A stretch of DNA of 43,846 bases from an uncultured Pelagibacteraceae bacterium (lineage in GTDB: Bacteria; Pseudomonadota; Alphaproteobacteria; Pelagibacterales; Pelagibacteraceae), in the NCBI GenBank assembly GCA_902517745.1, contig CABYDS010000008.1:1-43846 (forward strand), given 5' to 3'. The translations under genes were made by a program, and so were the position numbers. The notes under the pieces are model-generated. The model ran no database searches, had not been told where the DNA came from, and saw only the letters and a program-made list of their open reading frames with translations. Shown piece by piece: positions 30,039 to 40,180 of this stretch. The number at the start of each line of letters is the position of its first letter. Position 1 is the stretch's first letter.

Positions 30039-33000
30039 CTTGACCGACTAATTTTTTGTTTGATATAGGATTTTCTAACTTATCTAACATTTCTTTTGGA
30101 CAAACTTGGACGAAATTATTTATTTCATTTTCAAAATTCTCAACAATTTTTTTCGAGATTGTTGAATTTGTTTCTATCGCATGCTCTTGAATTAATTTCC
30201 TTAGATGCTCAATCCAAAATTTAGTTTCTGGAGTTTGCCAAACTACACTTTCAGGATTTGCTTTTTTATCAAATTGATTTTCAGGGTCATAAATAAACGC
30301 CATACCTCCTGTCATGCCAGCTCCAAAATTATCGCCAATATCTCCTAATATAATAATGTTTCCACCTGTCATGTATTCACAACCATTTGAATCACAACCT
30401 TCTATTACTGCGGTTGCACCTGAATTTCTAACAGCAAATCTCTCTCCTGCTTGTCCTGCGGCTAATAATTTTCCTGAAGTAGCTCCATACAAAACAGTAT
30501 TTCCAATAATAGTATTTTCATTTGAAACAAGGTTGCTTTCATCTTGTAATTTAATCACAATGGTTCCACCTGATAATCCTTTGGCAACATAATCATTTGC
30601 ATCCCCTTTTAAAATTAGTTTTAATCCTTTAATAGCAAAAGCACCAAAGGATTGGCCTGCTGAACCTTTAAAATTTAATTCGATCAAATTTTCATCAAGA
30701 TTGTTATTTCCAAATTTTTTGTACAAATGATAAGAAATTCTAGTACCAACTGCTCTATCGGTATTTTGAATTTCAAATTCTTGATTTATTTTTTCTTTTT
30801 TATCTATTTTGTCTTCTATTTCTGGCCATAATTTTTGATCTAAAGTATCTGGAACAGAATTAATTTCAGGTTTTTCACAATATCTTTTATTTTTTCCGGG
30901 ATCTGCCTGAACAAAAAGAGGATTTAAGTCTAGATCATCCAAGTTTGGTGATCCTTTGCTTACTTGCCTTAGTAAGTCAGTTCTTCCAATTACTTCATTT
31001 AAAGATTTGAAACCAAGATCAGCAAGTATTTCTCTTACTTCCTCTGCTATAAATGTAAAAAGGTTTACTACTTTTTCAGGAGTCCCTGTAAATTTCTCTC
31101 TTAATTTATCATCTTGAGTGCAAACACCTACTGGACATGTATTTGAATGACATTGTCTGACCATTATACATCCCATTGCGACTAAAGCAGTTGTTGCTAC
31201 GCCGAATTCTTCTGCTCCCATCATGGCTGCAATTACAACATCTCTTCCCGTTTTTATTCCACCGTCAGTTCTAAGCGTCACTTGATGTCTCAAGTTATTT
31301 AAAGTCAATACCTGATTTGCTTCTGTTAATCCCATCTCCCAAGGAACTCCAACATATTTAACACTTGTCTGTGGAGTGGCTCCTGTACCTCCTGAGTGCC
31401 CTGAGATTAAAATTATATCTGCTTTAGCTTTTGCAACTCCAGCAGCTATCGTTCCAATTCCTGATGAAGCAACTAATTTAACTCCAACCCTAGCCTTAGG
31501 ATTTATTTGTTTTAAATCATAAATTAATTGAGCTAGATCTTCTATTGAGTAAATATCATGATGTGGTGGAGGTGATATTAAAGTAACTCCTGGCGTTGAG
31601 TGTCTCAATCTCGCAATTTCATCCGTAACTTTAAAACCTGGTAATTGTCCACCTTCACCTGGTTTAGCGCCCTGTGCAATTTTAATTTCAATCTCATTAC
31701 AATTATTTAAGTAATTAATGGTTACTCCAAATCTAGCTGATGCAATTTGTTTAACCCTTGAATTTGCACTATCTCCATTCTCCATAATCTTAAATCTTTT
31801 TTCATCTTCTCCACCTTCACCACTACAAGATGCCCCTTTAATTCTGTTCATACCAACAGCAAGAGTTTCATGTGCTTCTTTAGATAAAGCTCCATGAGAC
31901 ATACTTCCACTTCCAAATCTTTTTAATATATTTGATGCAGGCTCAACGTTAGATATATCAATGGGATTTTTAGATTTAAAATCTACTAAATCTCTTAAAC
32001 TTATTGGATTTAGATTATAAATACCTTTTGTGTATTTTTTATATGTTTCATAGGATCCTTGTCCAACCGCAGTTTGAAGTAAATGAATTAGTTTGCCTTG
32101 ATACTGATGTGTTTCACCATTTTTTCTATATCTGTAAATACCTCCAATAGGCAAAATATTTGAATTATTGAAAAATGCTTCTTTATGTATAGTTCTGATT
32201 TTCTTTTCTATTCCTTTTAAACCAATTCCAGAAATCTTTGATAACATCCCAGGAAAGTAATCTTTCACAATTGTTCTGCTTAGTCCCACAGTTTCAAAAT
32301 TACATCCGCCTCTATAAGAACTTAAAACAGAAATTCCCATTTTAGACATTATTTTAAGAAGACCGAGATTGACTGATTTAATGTATCTTGAAACACATTC
32401 ATCAAAAGTGAAATTTCCAAATAATTTCTTAGAATGTCTTTGATATAAACTATCAAAAGCTAAATAAGGGTTCACTGTAGTAGCACCAACACCAATTAAT
32501 GTTGCAAAAGAGTGAGTATCTAAAGCATCTCCAGTTTGAACATTAATTGAAACATAACCTCTTAAACCTAATTTAACTAAATGTGTATTTATTGCCCCAA
32601 TACATAAAAGCATCGGCATAGGCATTCTATTTTCTGAAATATTTTTATCTGATAATATTATTTGTTTAATTCCCTCTCTAACAGCTTGTTCAGATTTAAC
32701 TTTGAGTAAATTTATTGATGTCTCTAAATCTTCATCTTTGCTGAATGTACAATCTAAAACTTTATTATTATTTCCAAAGAATTTCAAAAATTTTTCAAAT
32801 TGTGCATTTGATAATATCGGGCTATTTAAGACATAAATATTGTCTTTAGTTAATTTACTAAAATCTAAAATATTACCAAGATTTCCAAATCTTGTCTTTA
32901 AACTCATAACTTTATTTTCTCTTAGAGAGTCAATTGGTGGATTTGTAACCTGACTAAAGTTTTGTCTAAAGTAATGATATAGTGGTCTGTATTTGTCAGA

Positions 33001-34527
33001 TAAAACTGCTAAAGGCGTGTCATCACCCATTGAGCCTGTTGCTTCTTTTGCATCTTCTGCCATTGGATGAAGAATTAATTCTAAATCTTCTATGCTATAT
33101 CCAAAACAATGTTGAAAATTCCTCAAATTTTGGCCTTCTAGCTCTACTTTTTCAGTTTCTGCCTCTAATTTTTTATCAAGATCAATAATCTGATTGTTGT
33201 AATGCTTATATTCTTTTGAAAGGTAGTTTTTTATTTCATCGTTTGAATATACTTTGCCTTTTTCTATTCTTACTCCTAATATTTCTCCAGGTCCCAATCT
33301 TCCTTTAGATACAATTTTTTTCTCATTTAAATCTATCATTCCTGTTTCGCTTCCTGCAAAAAGAAGTTTGTCTCTTGTCACTGTATATCTAAGTGGTCTT
33401 AATCCATTTCTGTCGGTTGCAACAATTACCCATTCATTATCTGTTGCAGCTATAGCAGCTGGCCCATCCCAAGGCTCCATGGTACTATTTAAAAAATTGA
33501 ATAGTTGTTGATGATCTTTTTTTAATACCTTATTTTTTTTTGACCAAGCGTCTGGTATTAACATTAATTTTGCTAGAGGAGCAGGCTGTCCAGAAATATT
33601 TAATAACTCAAAAACATTATCTAATGATGCAGAGTCAGAATTTCCAGCTGGTATTACAGGCTTAAGATTCTCTATATCTTCGAAAACTGGACTAAACATC
33701 TCTTCTTCATGAACCTTCATCCAATTAACATTTCCTTTGAGAGTATTTATTTCGCCATTATGCGCTATAGATCTAAACGGTTGAGCTAAGTCCCAACTAG
33801 GCGCAGTATTGGTTGAAAATCTTTGGTGAAATATTGCATACCTAGATATAAATCTTTCATCTTTTAAGTCAGTATAAAAATCTGACAAAGCTTCTGCTAA
33901 AAACATTCCTTTATAAATGATAGATTTAGAACTAAATGAACATATATAAAAATTATTTAATTGATTATTGAGAGCTTCTTTTTCAATTACTCTTCTAGTT
34001 TCATACAATTTTTGTTCCAGAGATTTATTGACAACTTTTTTGTCATTGTATGTGAACAATACTTGAGTAATTTCAGGTCTTGTTTGTTCAGCTTTTTCTC
34101 CTAAGACAGAGGGATCAACAGGAACTTGTCTCCAGCCATAGATACTAAAATTTCTCTTTGTTAGTTCACTTTCAACAATAGTTCTACATTGCTCTTGAGC
34201 ACTATAATCATTTCTTGGTAAGAAAATCATACCCACACATAATTCAGAATTATCATGTTTATGACCAGTGACTTCAATTTTTTCCTCAAAGAAATCTTTA
34301 GGAATTTCAATATGGATTCCAGCACCATCACCTGTTTTTCCATCTGCATCGATTGCACCTCTATGCCAAACAGCTTTTAAGGCATCGATTCCATATTCTA
34401 CAACTTTTCTTGATTTTAGACCTTCGGTAGATGCTACTAAACCTACACCACATGCATCATGTTCCATTTCTTCTGAGTAGACATGATTACTTTTTAAAAT
34501 TTTTAAATTTTTATTTCTTAACTTCAT
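30031..34527 (-). CDS. gltB: Glutamate synthase (NADPH) large chain
   Basis: The alpha subunit of GOGAT makes two glutamates from glutamine and 2-oxoglutarate. At 1498 residues it is full length. A short propeptide precedes the N-terminal nucleophile Cys in HDACGVGLVAS (C26), which opens the Ntn glutaminase domain. The central domain and FMN-binding synthase domain follow (HSTPGVTLISPPPHHDIYSIEDL region). The 3Fe-4S Cys cluster is CHSNTCPVGVC, and the C-terminal beta-helix carries many Gly repeats (GDIGDNFGAGMTGG). It shares one base with the gltD stop (TAATG), so small and large subunits are co-made with gltD first. Confidence 0.98.
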   Translation of the reverse strand: MKLRNKNLKILKSNHVYSEEMEHDACGVGLVASTEGLKSRKVVEYGIDALKAVWHRGAIDADGKTGDGAGIHIEIPKDFFEEKIEVTGHKHDNSELCVGMIFLPRNDYSAQEQCRTIVESELTKRNFSIYGWRQVPVDPSVLGEKAEQTRPEITQVLFTYNDKKVVNKSLEQKLYETRRVIEKEALNNQLNNFYICSFSSKSIIYKGMFLAEALSDFYTDLKDERFISRYAIFHQRFSTNTAPSWDLAQPFRSIAHNGEINTLKGNVNWMKVHEEEMFSPVFEDIENLKPVIPAGNSDSASLDNVFELLNISGQPAPLAKLMLIPDAWSKKNKVLKKDHQQLFNFLNSTMEPWDGPAAIAATDNEWVIVATDRNGLRPLRYTVTRDKLLFAGSETGMIDLNEKKIVSKGRLGPGEILGVRIEKGKVYSNDEIKNYLSKEYKHYNNQIIDLDKKLEAETEKVELEGQNLRNFQHCFGYSIEDLELILHPMAEDAKEATGSMGDDTPLAVLSDKYRPLYHYFRQNFSQVTNPPIDSLRENKVMSLKTRFGNLGNILDFSKLTKDNIYVLNSPILSNAQFEKFLKFFGNNNKVLDCTFSKDEDLETSINLLKVKSEQAVREGIKQIILSDKNISENRMPMPMLLCIGAINTHLVKLGLRGYVSINVQTGDALDTHSFATLIGVGATTVNPYLAFDSLYQRHSKKLFGNFTFDECVSRYIKSVNLGLLKIMSKMGISVLSSYRGGCNFETVGLSRTIVKDYFPGMLSKISGIGLKGIEKKIRTIHKEAFFNNSNILPIGGIYRYRKNGETHQYQGKLIHLLQTAVGQGSYETYKKYTKGIYNLNPISLRDLVDFKSKNPIDISNVEPASNILKRFGSGSMSHGALSKEAHETLAVGMNRIKGASCSGEGGEDEKRFKIMENGDSANSRVKQIASARFGVTINYLNNCNEIEIKIAQGAKPGEGGQLPGFKVTDEIARLRHSTPGVTLISPPPHHDIYSIEDLAQLIYDLKQINPKARVGVKLVASSGIGTIAAGVAKAKADIILISGHSGGTGATPQTSVKYVGVPWEMGLTEANQVLTLNNLRHQVTLRTDGGIKTGRDVVIAAMMGAEEFGVATTALVAMGCIMVRQCHSNTCPVGVCTQDDKLREKFTGTPEKVVNLFTFIAEEVREILADLGFKSLNEVIGRTDLLRQVSKGSPNLDDLDLNPLFVQADPGKNKRYCEKPEINSVPDTLDQKLWPEIEDKIDKKEKINQEFEIQNTDRAVGTRISYHLYKKFGNNNLDENLIELNFKGSAGQSFGAFAIKGLKLILKGDANDYVAKGLSGGTIVIKLQDESNLVSNENTIIGNTVLYGATSGKLLAAGQAGERFAVRNSGATAVIEGCDSNGCEYMTGGNIIILGDIGDNFGAGMTGGMAFIYDPENQFDKKANPESVVWQTPETKFWIEHLRKLIQEHAIETNSTISKKIVENFENEINNFVQVCPKEMLDKLENPISNKKLVGQAS

Positions 34528-35960
34528 TAAGCAACTCTAAGTTTTTGTTTACTTTGTAAATAATTATCAATTGATGTTGCGGCATCTCTTCCATCTTTAA
34601 TTCCCCAAACCACTAAAGATGCTCCACGAACTATATCTCCGGCTGCAAAAACTCCCTCTATACTAGTTTCCATTGTATCAAAATCCGCTTTTATTGTTCC
34701 CCATCTTGATACTTGTAATTTTTCTTCATTAAATAATTTTGGAAGATCTTCTGGATCAAATCCAAGTGCTTTGATTACAAGATCAGCTTTAATTTCAAAA
34801 TCTGAATTTTCTTCAACAACTGGTTTTCTTCTACCGCTATCATCTGGCTCACCCAATTTCATTTTATTAACAACTACACTTTCAATTTTATTTGTTCCCT
34901 TAAACTCTTTAGGGCTTGTTAACCAAATGAATTCAACACCTTCTTCTTCTGCATTGCCAACTTCTCTTGCTGATCCTGGCATATTTTCTCTATCTCTTCT
35001 ATATAAACATTTTACAGATTTAGCATTCTGTCTCACTGAAGTCCTTAGGCAGTCCATTGCTGTATCACCACCTCCAATTACTACAACATCTTTGTCTTCA
35101 GCATTTAAAGTTCCGTTATCAAACAACTCAACTTTATCACCTAGTCCTTTTTTATTTGATGCTGTCAAAAATTCCATTGCAGGGAAAATATTACTCAAAT
35201 CGTTACCAGGTAGATTAACTTCTCTAGCTTTATAAACTCCTGTAGCTATTAAAATTGCATCATGTTTTTCTCTTAACTCCGTCAAGCTGGAATCTTTTCC
35301 AACTTCAAAGTTTAAGACAAATTTAATTCCGCTTTCTTCCAAAAGTTTTATTCTTCTTTGAACAACATGCTTTTCTAATTTAAATCCTGGGATACCATAT
35401 ATTAGTAACCCTCCAGCTCTGTCATAACGATCATATATAGTTATCTTGTATCCTTTTTTTCTGAGTTGTTCTCCACAAGCAAGTCCGGCAGGACCAGAAC
35501 CTATAATTCCTACACTCTCATTTTTTTCACTATTTATTTCTATTGGTTTAACCCAACCATTTTCCCAAGCTTTCTCTGTGATATATTTTTCTATTGATCC
35601 AATAGTTACTGTTCCATGACCCGATTGCTCTATTACACAATTTCCTTCACACAGCCTATCCTGGGGGCAAATTCTTCCACAAACTTCTGGCATGTTGTTT
35701 GTGCTTTGTGATAATTGATAAGCTTCTTCATATCTTCCCTCAGCAGTTAGTTTAAGCCAATCTGGTATATTGTTACTTAATGGACAGTGAACTTGGCAAA
35801 ATGGTACTCCACATTGGGAACATCTGCTTGATTGCTGAACAGCTCTATCTTTTAGAAATTCTTGATATATTTCATCAAAATCCTCTTTCCGGTCTGATAT
35901 ATCTCTTTTAGGTGGATTTTGTTGACCTATATCAACAAACTTAAGCATTTTTTCTGACAT
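34527..35960 (-). CDS. gltD: Glutamate synthase (NADPH) small chain
   Basis: The beta subunit of GOGAT passes electrons from NADPH to the large chain. The 477-residue flavoprotein has N-terminal Cys motifs for 4Fe-4S clusters (CSQCGVPFCQVHCPL and CGRICPQDRLCEGNC). The FAD-binding site is GIIGSGPAGLACGEQL and the NADPH-binding site VVIGGGDTAMDCLR. The C-terminal FAD contact is GVFAAGDIVRGASLVVW. It is the first gene of the gltDB operon; the promoter must lie in the 178-base gap shared with uppP. Confidence 0.97.
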   Translation of the reverse strand: MSEKMLKFVDIGQQNPPKRDISDRKEDFDEIYQEFLKDRAVQQSSRCSQCGVPFCQVHCPLSNNIPDWLKLTAEGRYEEAYQLSQSTNNMPEVCGRICPQDRLCEGNCVIEQSGHGTVTIGSIEKYITEKAWENGWVKPIEINSEKNESVGIIGSGPAGLACGEQLRKKGYKITIYDRYDRAGGLLIYGIPGFKLEKHVVQRRIKLLEESGIKFVLNFEVGKDSSLTELREKHDAILIATGVYKAREVNLPGNDLSNIFPAMEFLTASNKKGLGDKVELFDNGTLNAEDKDVVVIGGGDTAMDCLRTSVRQNAKSVKCLYRRDRENMPGSAREVGNAEEEGVEFIWLTSPKEFKGTNKIESVVVNKMKLGEPDDSGRRKPVVEENSDFEIKADLVIKALGFDPEDLPKLFNEEKLQVSRWGTIKADFDTMETSIEGVFAAGDIVRGASLVVWGIKDGRDAATSIDNYLQSKQKLRVA

Positions 35961-36138
35961 GGTGGACGCTGTATATACGATAAAAATTTAATAATAAACA
36001 ATTACAAGGTCATAAATATTGACTAATATTCCACAAAACTTAAGTAAATCAGAGGTTTTTTCTTATTATGCATAGATGATATGCAAATATGTAATTGCTT
36101 TAATTTGGTTACAATTTCATTATGAAGTGTTGGATGTA
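35961..36138. promoter_or_regulatory. Divergent intergenic region gltD / uppP
   Basis: This 178-base AT-rich gap must hold the promoters of gltDB (leftward) and uppP (rightward). On the plus strand, TATTAT at 36064-36069 is a possible -10, though no good -35 goes with it. A perfect 6-base inverted repeat, TGCATA-GATGA-TATGCA, lies at 36069-36085, just after that box, and could be an operator. Both are weak signals in DNA of this composition. No riboswitch-like fold was recognised by eye. Confidence 0.3.
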
Positions 36139-36906
36139 ATGATTTCAAAATATGTAGAGACGCTAATTTTATCAATTATTCAAGGAATATCTGAATTTAT
36201 TCCGGTTAGCTCTTCTGCACATCTTTTAATTATATCAAGATTGAGTGACTTCAATGTTGGCAACCTACAATTAGATATTAGTCTGCATTTAGGTTCTTTG
36301 TTAGCAATTATTTTATTTTTTAGAAAAGAGTTAATAAATATCATTAATAATAAAAATATATTTCTACTAATAATTCTTGGGTCTATACCTTTAGTTATTG
36401 TTGGTTATATTTTTTACTCAACAAATTTAATTGATCAATTTAGAAACTTAAAAGTTGTCGCTTGGACAACTTTGATTTTTGGAATTTTATTATACTTTTC
36501 AGATAAGTTTGAATTGAAAAATAAAATTTCTTCAGAATTAAATATTAAAAGTATTATAATAATAGGGTTATTTCAGATTTTAGCTATTATTCCAGGAGTC
36601 AGTAGGTCAGGTATAGTAATTACAGCTTCAAGATTTTTAAAATTTGACAGAGTTGAGTCATCAAAGATAGCTTTTTATTTATCTATTCCAGCTTTAGCAG
36701 GTGCAAGTGTTTTGGGATTTAAAGATGTTATTGATGATCAAATAAATTTTGATGCTATATTTATTTTTTCTACTTCAGCTTCATTTTTATTTTCTTATTT
36801 TACAATTAAATATTTTCTTATTTATGTTAAAATGTTTAGTTTGAGTTTTTTTGTTATTTATAGAATAGTTTTAAGTGTTATTCTTTTTTCAATTATTTAC
36901 TTATGA
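36139..36906 (+). CDS. uppP: Undecaprenyl-diphosphatase (UppP/BacA)
   Basis: UppP dephosphorylates undecaprenyl pyrophosphate so the lipid carrier can be reused in peptidoglycan and glycan synthesis. The integral membrane protein shows both signature motifs: the Glu-rich QGISEFIPVSSSAHL near the N-terminus and the PGVSRSG motif near residue 155. About eight hydrophobic segments are visible. The open frame extends upstream to 36076, but the ATG at 36139 (MISKYVETL) gives the normal length of 255 residues. The stop overlaps the convergent exporter gene by 6 bases. Confidence 0.95.
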   Translation: MISKYVETLILSIIQGISEFIPVSSSAHLLIISRLSDFNVGNLQLDISLHLGSLLAIILFFRKELINIINNKNIFLLIILGSIPLVIVGYIFYSTNLIDQFRNLKVVAWTTLIFGILLYFSDKFELKNKISSELNIKSIIIIGLFQILAIIPGVSRSGIVITASRFLKFDRVESSKIAFYLSIPALAGASVLGFKDVIDDQINFDAIFIFSTSASFLFSYFTIKYFLIYVKMFSLSFFVIYRIVLSVILFSIIYL

Positions 36907-37788
36907 TTTTTTGGACGTTGGTGCAATTTGAGAAAATATTACAGCAATAAGAATTAATACACATCCTATAATATTATTTATGTTAAGAACTTGACTTAAA
37001 ATAATCCATCCAGCAATTGTTGCAAAGACACCTTCAAGAGAGTAAATTATCGCTGCAGGAGCTTCTTCAATATTTTTTTGTGCAAACATTTGTAAGGTAA
37101 AAGCAATTCCTCCAGATAAGACGCCTGCATATAATATTGAACTATACTCAGTTAAAATTTTTATAATAACTACTTCCTCTAAAATAAAAGCAAATATAAG
37201 AGATAAACCAAAAACAAGAGCTGCTTGTAATGCTGCATAAAAAATTGGTATATTAAACTTCTCCATAAATTTTCCAGCGAAAATTATATGTAAAGCCCAA
37301 AATAGTGAGCATAGAATAACTAAAGCATCACCTATCATAATTTCTGAGTTTGAAAAATCACTTAATAGGTAAACACCTATTATACATAAACCAATTGAAG
37401 GCCAAAGACTCCAATGGACTTTAATAGAATAAATAAAAAATAATAAAATTGGAACTAACGGAACGTAAAAAACTGTAAAGAAAGCTGCATTAGCTATATT
37501 CGTATATTGTAATGCGGCTTGCTGCAAGTAGGTACCCAAAAATAATGATATACCCATTAAAAATAAATATTTTAAAAATAATTTTTTATTAGAATTGATT
37601 TCATAATTAATTTTTTTTCTCTCTAAAATTAAAGCAATGGGTAGGACTGTAAGAAAACCAACAAAAAATCTAGATGCATTAAATGTTAATGGACCAATAT
37701 TGTCCATGCCTGTGTCTTGAGCAATGAAAGCAGTGCCCCAAATAAATGTTGTTATCAAAGCGCATATAAGCGATGTAGTTTTGGACAT
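36901..37788 (-). CDS. EamA/DMT-family transporter
   Basis: A 295-residue inner-membrane protein with ten predicted membrane helices arranged as two EamA repeats. Typical marks are the start TFIWGTAFIAQD, the ASRFFVGFLTVLP segment, the end of repeat 1 at about residue 140, and EGVFATIAGWIILSQ in repeat 2. DMT exporters move amino acids, metabolites or nucleotide sugars; the substrate cannot be deduced. It starts 14 bases after the dioxygenase-like gene and so is the last gene of the aceE-aceF operon. Confidence 0.87.
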   Translation of the reverse strand: MSKTTSLICALITTFIWGTAFIAQDTGMDNIGPLTFNASRFFVGFLTVLPIALILERKKINYEINSNKKLFLKYLFLMGISLFLGTYLQQAALQYTNIANAAFFTVFYVPLVPILLFFIYSIKVHWSLWPSIGLCIIGVYLLSDFSNSEIMIGDALVILCSLFWALHIIFAGKFMEKFNIPIFYAALQAALVFGLSLIFAFILEEVVIIKILTEYSSILYAGVLSGGIAFTLQMFAQKNIEEAPAAIIYSLEGVFATIAGWIILSQVLNINNIIGCVLILIAVIFSQIAPTSKKS

Positions 37789-37802
37789 TAATTTAATTAA
37801 AT

Positions 37803-38900
37803 TTAGATAATATCATTCATTCTACAACAGCTATCAAAATCTTCTTTATTGATATAGCAACCAGCCATTTTTCTTATACCTGAAAATGCACCTCTACCAT
37901 GCATGACTCTCCAATTATTAAAAATTAGTAATTCACCAGGTTTTAAAATATGCCTCCACTGATATTGCTTTTGGTTTGCCATCGTATCAAATACTTTAAT
38001 TGCTTTATAAAAATTAATTGTTTTCTGATTAGTTTCTCTAAAAGGTGCTCTATCGTAATTGTTAAAACTAATTTGATCAAAATTATTTTTTTCATTTAAT
38101 TTTATTATTGGTCTTTTTGCTTCAAGGCGAACACCATCGCCAATGTAAGAACCTTTAACTTTTGTAGTAGTTAAAGTTTTAAAATGTTTTTTATATTTTA
38201 ATTTAATTTCATTTGCCAATTTAAATCCATCTACCATTATAGAGTCTCCACCTTTAGCCTCATACTTACAACAAAGTAGTAATTGTAAACCAGGCGCATC
38301 ATTACTATATGTAGAATCTGTATGTGGTCTCAGTTCTTGGTTTGAATATGCACTGTCAGCTTTTTTATTATTTGATTCAAAAGTCCACAATCCTCCAAAA
38401 ATTGAATTTCTGACATAACCTATTTTTTTGGCTATATTTTCTACAGAGTTTAAATTCTTTGAACAATTTTTAACAACTGCAAAACCGTATATGTGTATTT
38501 TTTTTAATAAATTTTTAAATCCTACTTTAGTTTGTAGTTGCTTATAATTAATAAAAATTTGATTTTTTATGTCTTTATCTTTCCAAAATTTAGTATCACT
38601 TTTAGTTTCTACTTTTTTCAAAGAATTTTTTTTTAAAAATTCATATGAATATTTGGTTGGTTTATTTTCATCAGACCATAATATTTCGATGAATTTTCCT
38701 TTTTTTAATAATTTTGCTTTTTTAACTTTGATATTAATGTCTAAGTTTGCGGTATAGGTTGTTCTTTGATTAGTTTTAAAATCCCAGTTTTCTTTATTTT
38801 TAATATGATCCCTTAACCAAATATTAGGAAATGTTTCAAACTTATTGTCATTAAAGTAAAATACAGTTTTATTATTTAAAAGTTTAAAATTTTTAATCAT
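37803..38900 (-). CDS. Gamma-butyrobetaine/trimethyllysine dioxygenase-like 2-oxoglutarate oxygenase
   Basis: A 365-residue Fe(II)/2-oxoglutarate oxygenase of the TauD/TfdA superfamily, closest in layout to gamma-butyrobetaine and trimethyllysine dioxygenases. The iron triad is H193 and D195 in RPHTDSTYSND and H334 in RVMHGRGAF; R343 would hold 2-oxoglutarate. The N-terminal DUF971-like domain has the WLRDH motif but lacks the zinc-binding cysteines of the animal enzymes. The ATG shares one base with the aceF stop (TAATG). In a bacterium it could hydroxylate a betaine such as gamma-butyrobetaine or a related methylated amine. The exact substrate is inference. Confidence 0.85.
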   Translation of the reverse strand: MIKNFKLLNNKTVFYFNDNKFETFPNIWLRDHIKNKENWDFKTNQRTTYTANLDINIKVKKAKLLKKGKFIEILWSDENKPTKYSYEFLKKNSLKKVETKSDTKFWKDKDIKNQIFINYKQLQTKVGFKNLLKKIHIYGFAVVKNCSKNLNSVENIAKKIGYVRNSIFGGLWTFESNNKKADSAYSNQELRPHTDSTYSNDAPGLQLLLCCKYEAKGGDSIMVDGFKLANEIKLKYKKHFKTLTTTKVKGSYIGDGVRLEAKRPIIKLNEKNNFDQISFNNYDRAPFRETNQKTINFYKAIKVFDTMANQKQYQWRHILKPGELLIFNNWRVMHGRGAFSGIRKMAGCYINKEDFDSCCRMNDII

Positions 38901-40180
38901 TACTTAGCTAATTTATAGGCAAAGTTTTTACCAAGGTTATTTTTTAATTCATTATTAAATCTTGAACCTTCGGCACCGTCAATAATTCTATGATCATAAG
39001 AAAGAGATAAAGGCAACATTGTTCTAGGTTTAAATTGTCCATCAATAAAGACGGGTTTAATATAAGTCCTACCAATTCCTAAAATTGCAACCTCCGGATA
39101 ATTTATAATGGGAGTAAAATAAGTTCCTCCAATACCACCTAGGCTAGTTATAGTGATAGATCCTCCATAAAATTCTTTTTTATCTATCTTCAAATTTCGG
39201 CAATCATCACTTACTTTTTTTAGATCCTTACTTATTTGATCTATATTCTTTTGGTTGGCATTTCTTATTTTAGGCACCATTAATCCGTTGGGAGTATCAA
39301 CTGCAATTCCTACATGAAAGTATTTTTTTAACGTTATTTTTCCATTTTCAATATTATCAATTGAACTATTAAATCTTGGAAAAACTTTCAAAGCCTCCAC
39401 TACTGCCTTTATAATAAATGCCAATGGAGTAATTTTCTTTTTCTCTCCAGTAAAAGTATCAGTCAAATTTTGTCTAAATTCTTCTAACTCCGTAATATCT
39501 GCTTCATCACAACTAGTAACATGCGGTATTGTTTGCCAAGAATTTGATAAATGTGGAGCAGCAATTCTTTTAATTCTTGGTATATCTTGAATTTCTACAT
39601 CTCCAAAATCACTATGATCATATTCTGAGGATTTTATAGATTGAGCCTTCTTTTCTTCTTGAGGTTTATTAAAATTAGAAGATACAAATTTTTTTATATC
39701 TTCTTCTATAATTCTTCCCGATCTTTCTGATCCAGTAACATTATTAATATCAACACCAAGCTCTCTTGCAAATTTTCTTGTTTTTGGGCTAGCAAGTGCT
39801 TTGCTTGATTTGAATACACTAACTCTATTATTTTGTAATTTTTCTTTTGGTTTTGAAATTACTGTTTCAGGAGGTTTTTGTATAATTGTTTCTTCTTTAA
39901 TTTCTTTAACCTCTTCATCAATTTGCTCATCTGGTTTTTCTTCTTCTGAACCAATTATTAGTATTGATGAACCCTCTGAAACCTTATCACCAACTTTTAA
40001 ATTAACTTTTTTAACACTACCTGAGTATGGGCTTGGGATCTCAACACTTGATTTATCACTTTCTATTGTAATTATCGGATCATCTTTATTAATATTTGAT
40101 CCTGCCTCTATTAATACCTCAATTACTTCAACATCTTTAAAATCGCCAATGTTAGGAACTAATACTTCTTTCTCACTCAT
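38900..40180 (-). CDS. aceF: Pyruvate dehydrogenase E2, dihydrolipoamide acetyltransferase
   Basis: The E2 core transfers the acetyl group from lipoamide to CoA. The 426-residue protein has one N-terminal lipoyl domain (about 1-78) with the modified Lys in ESDKSSVE (K43). A charged linker follows, then a peripheral-subunit binding domain (about 130-168, ASPKTRKFARELGVDINN). The catalytic domain (about 195-426) carries the active-site LSYDHRIIDGAEG. The lipoyl domain is nearly a copy of that on the adjacent AceE. It is coupled to aceE and to the dioxygenase gene by one-base overlaps. E. coli AceF has three lipoyl domains; here E2 has one. Confidence 0.96.
   Translation of the reverse strand: MSEKEVLVPNIGDFKDVEVIEVLIEAGSNINKDDPIITIESDKSSVEIPSPYSGSVKKVNLKVGDKVSEGSSILIIGSEEEKPDEQIDEEVKEIKEETIIQKPPETVISKPKEKLQNNRVSVFKSSKALASPKTRKFARELGVDINNVTGSERSGRIIEEDIKKFVSSNFNKPQEEKKAQSIKSSEYDHSDFGDVEIQDIPRIKRIAAPHLSNSWQTIPHVTSCDEADITELEEFRQNLTDTFTGEKKKITPLAFIIKAVVEALKVFPRFNSSIDNIENGKITLKKYFHVGIAVDTPNGLMVPKIRNANQKNIDQISKDLKKVSDDCRNLKIDKKEFYGGSITITSLGGIGGTYFTPIINYPEVAILGIGRTYIKPVFIDGQFKPRTMLPLSLSYDHRIIDGAEGSRFNNELKNNLGKNFAYKLAK

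Noticed and set aside
34268..35235. Plus-strand open frames of 70-154 codons inside gltB and gltD
   Set aside because: They lie antisense to strongly conserved GOGAT coding sequence, have Ser/Leu-rich low-information translations and no recognisable motif, so they are shadows of the real genes.
36076..36138. Upstream in-frame extension of uppP
   Set aside because: It adds 21 residues unlike any UppP and runs over the likely promoter; the ATG at 36139 gives the normal family N-terminus.
38569..38757. 62-codon plus-strand frame within the dioxygenase-like gene
   Set aside because: Antisense to a gene with clear family motifs and no independent evidence.
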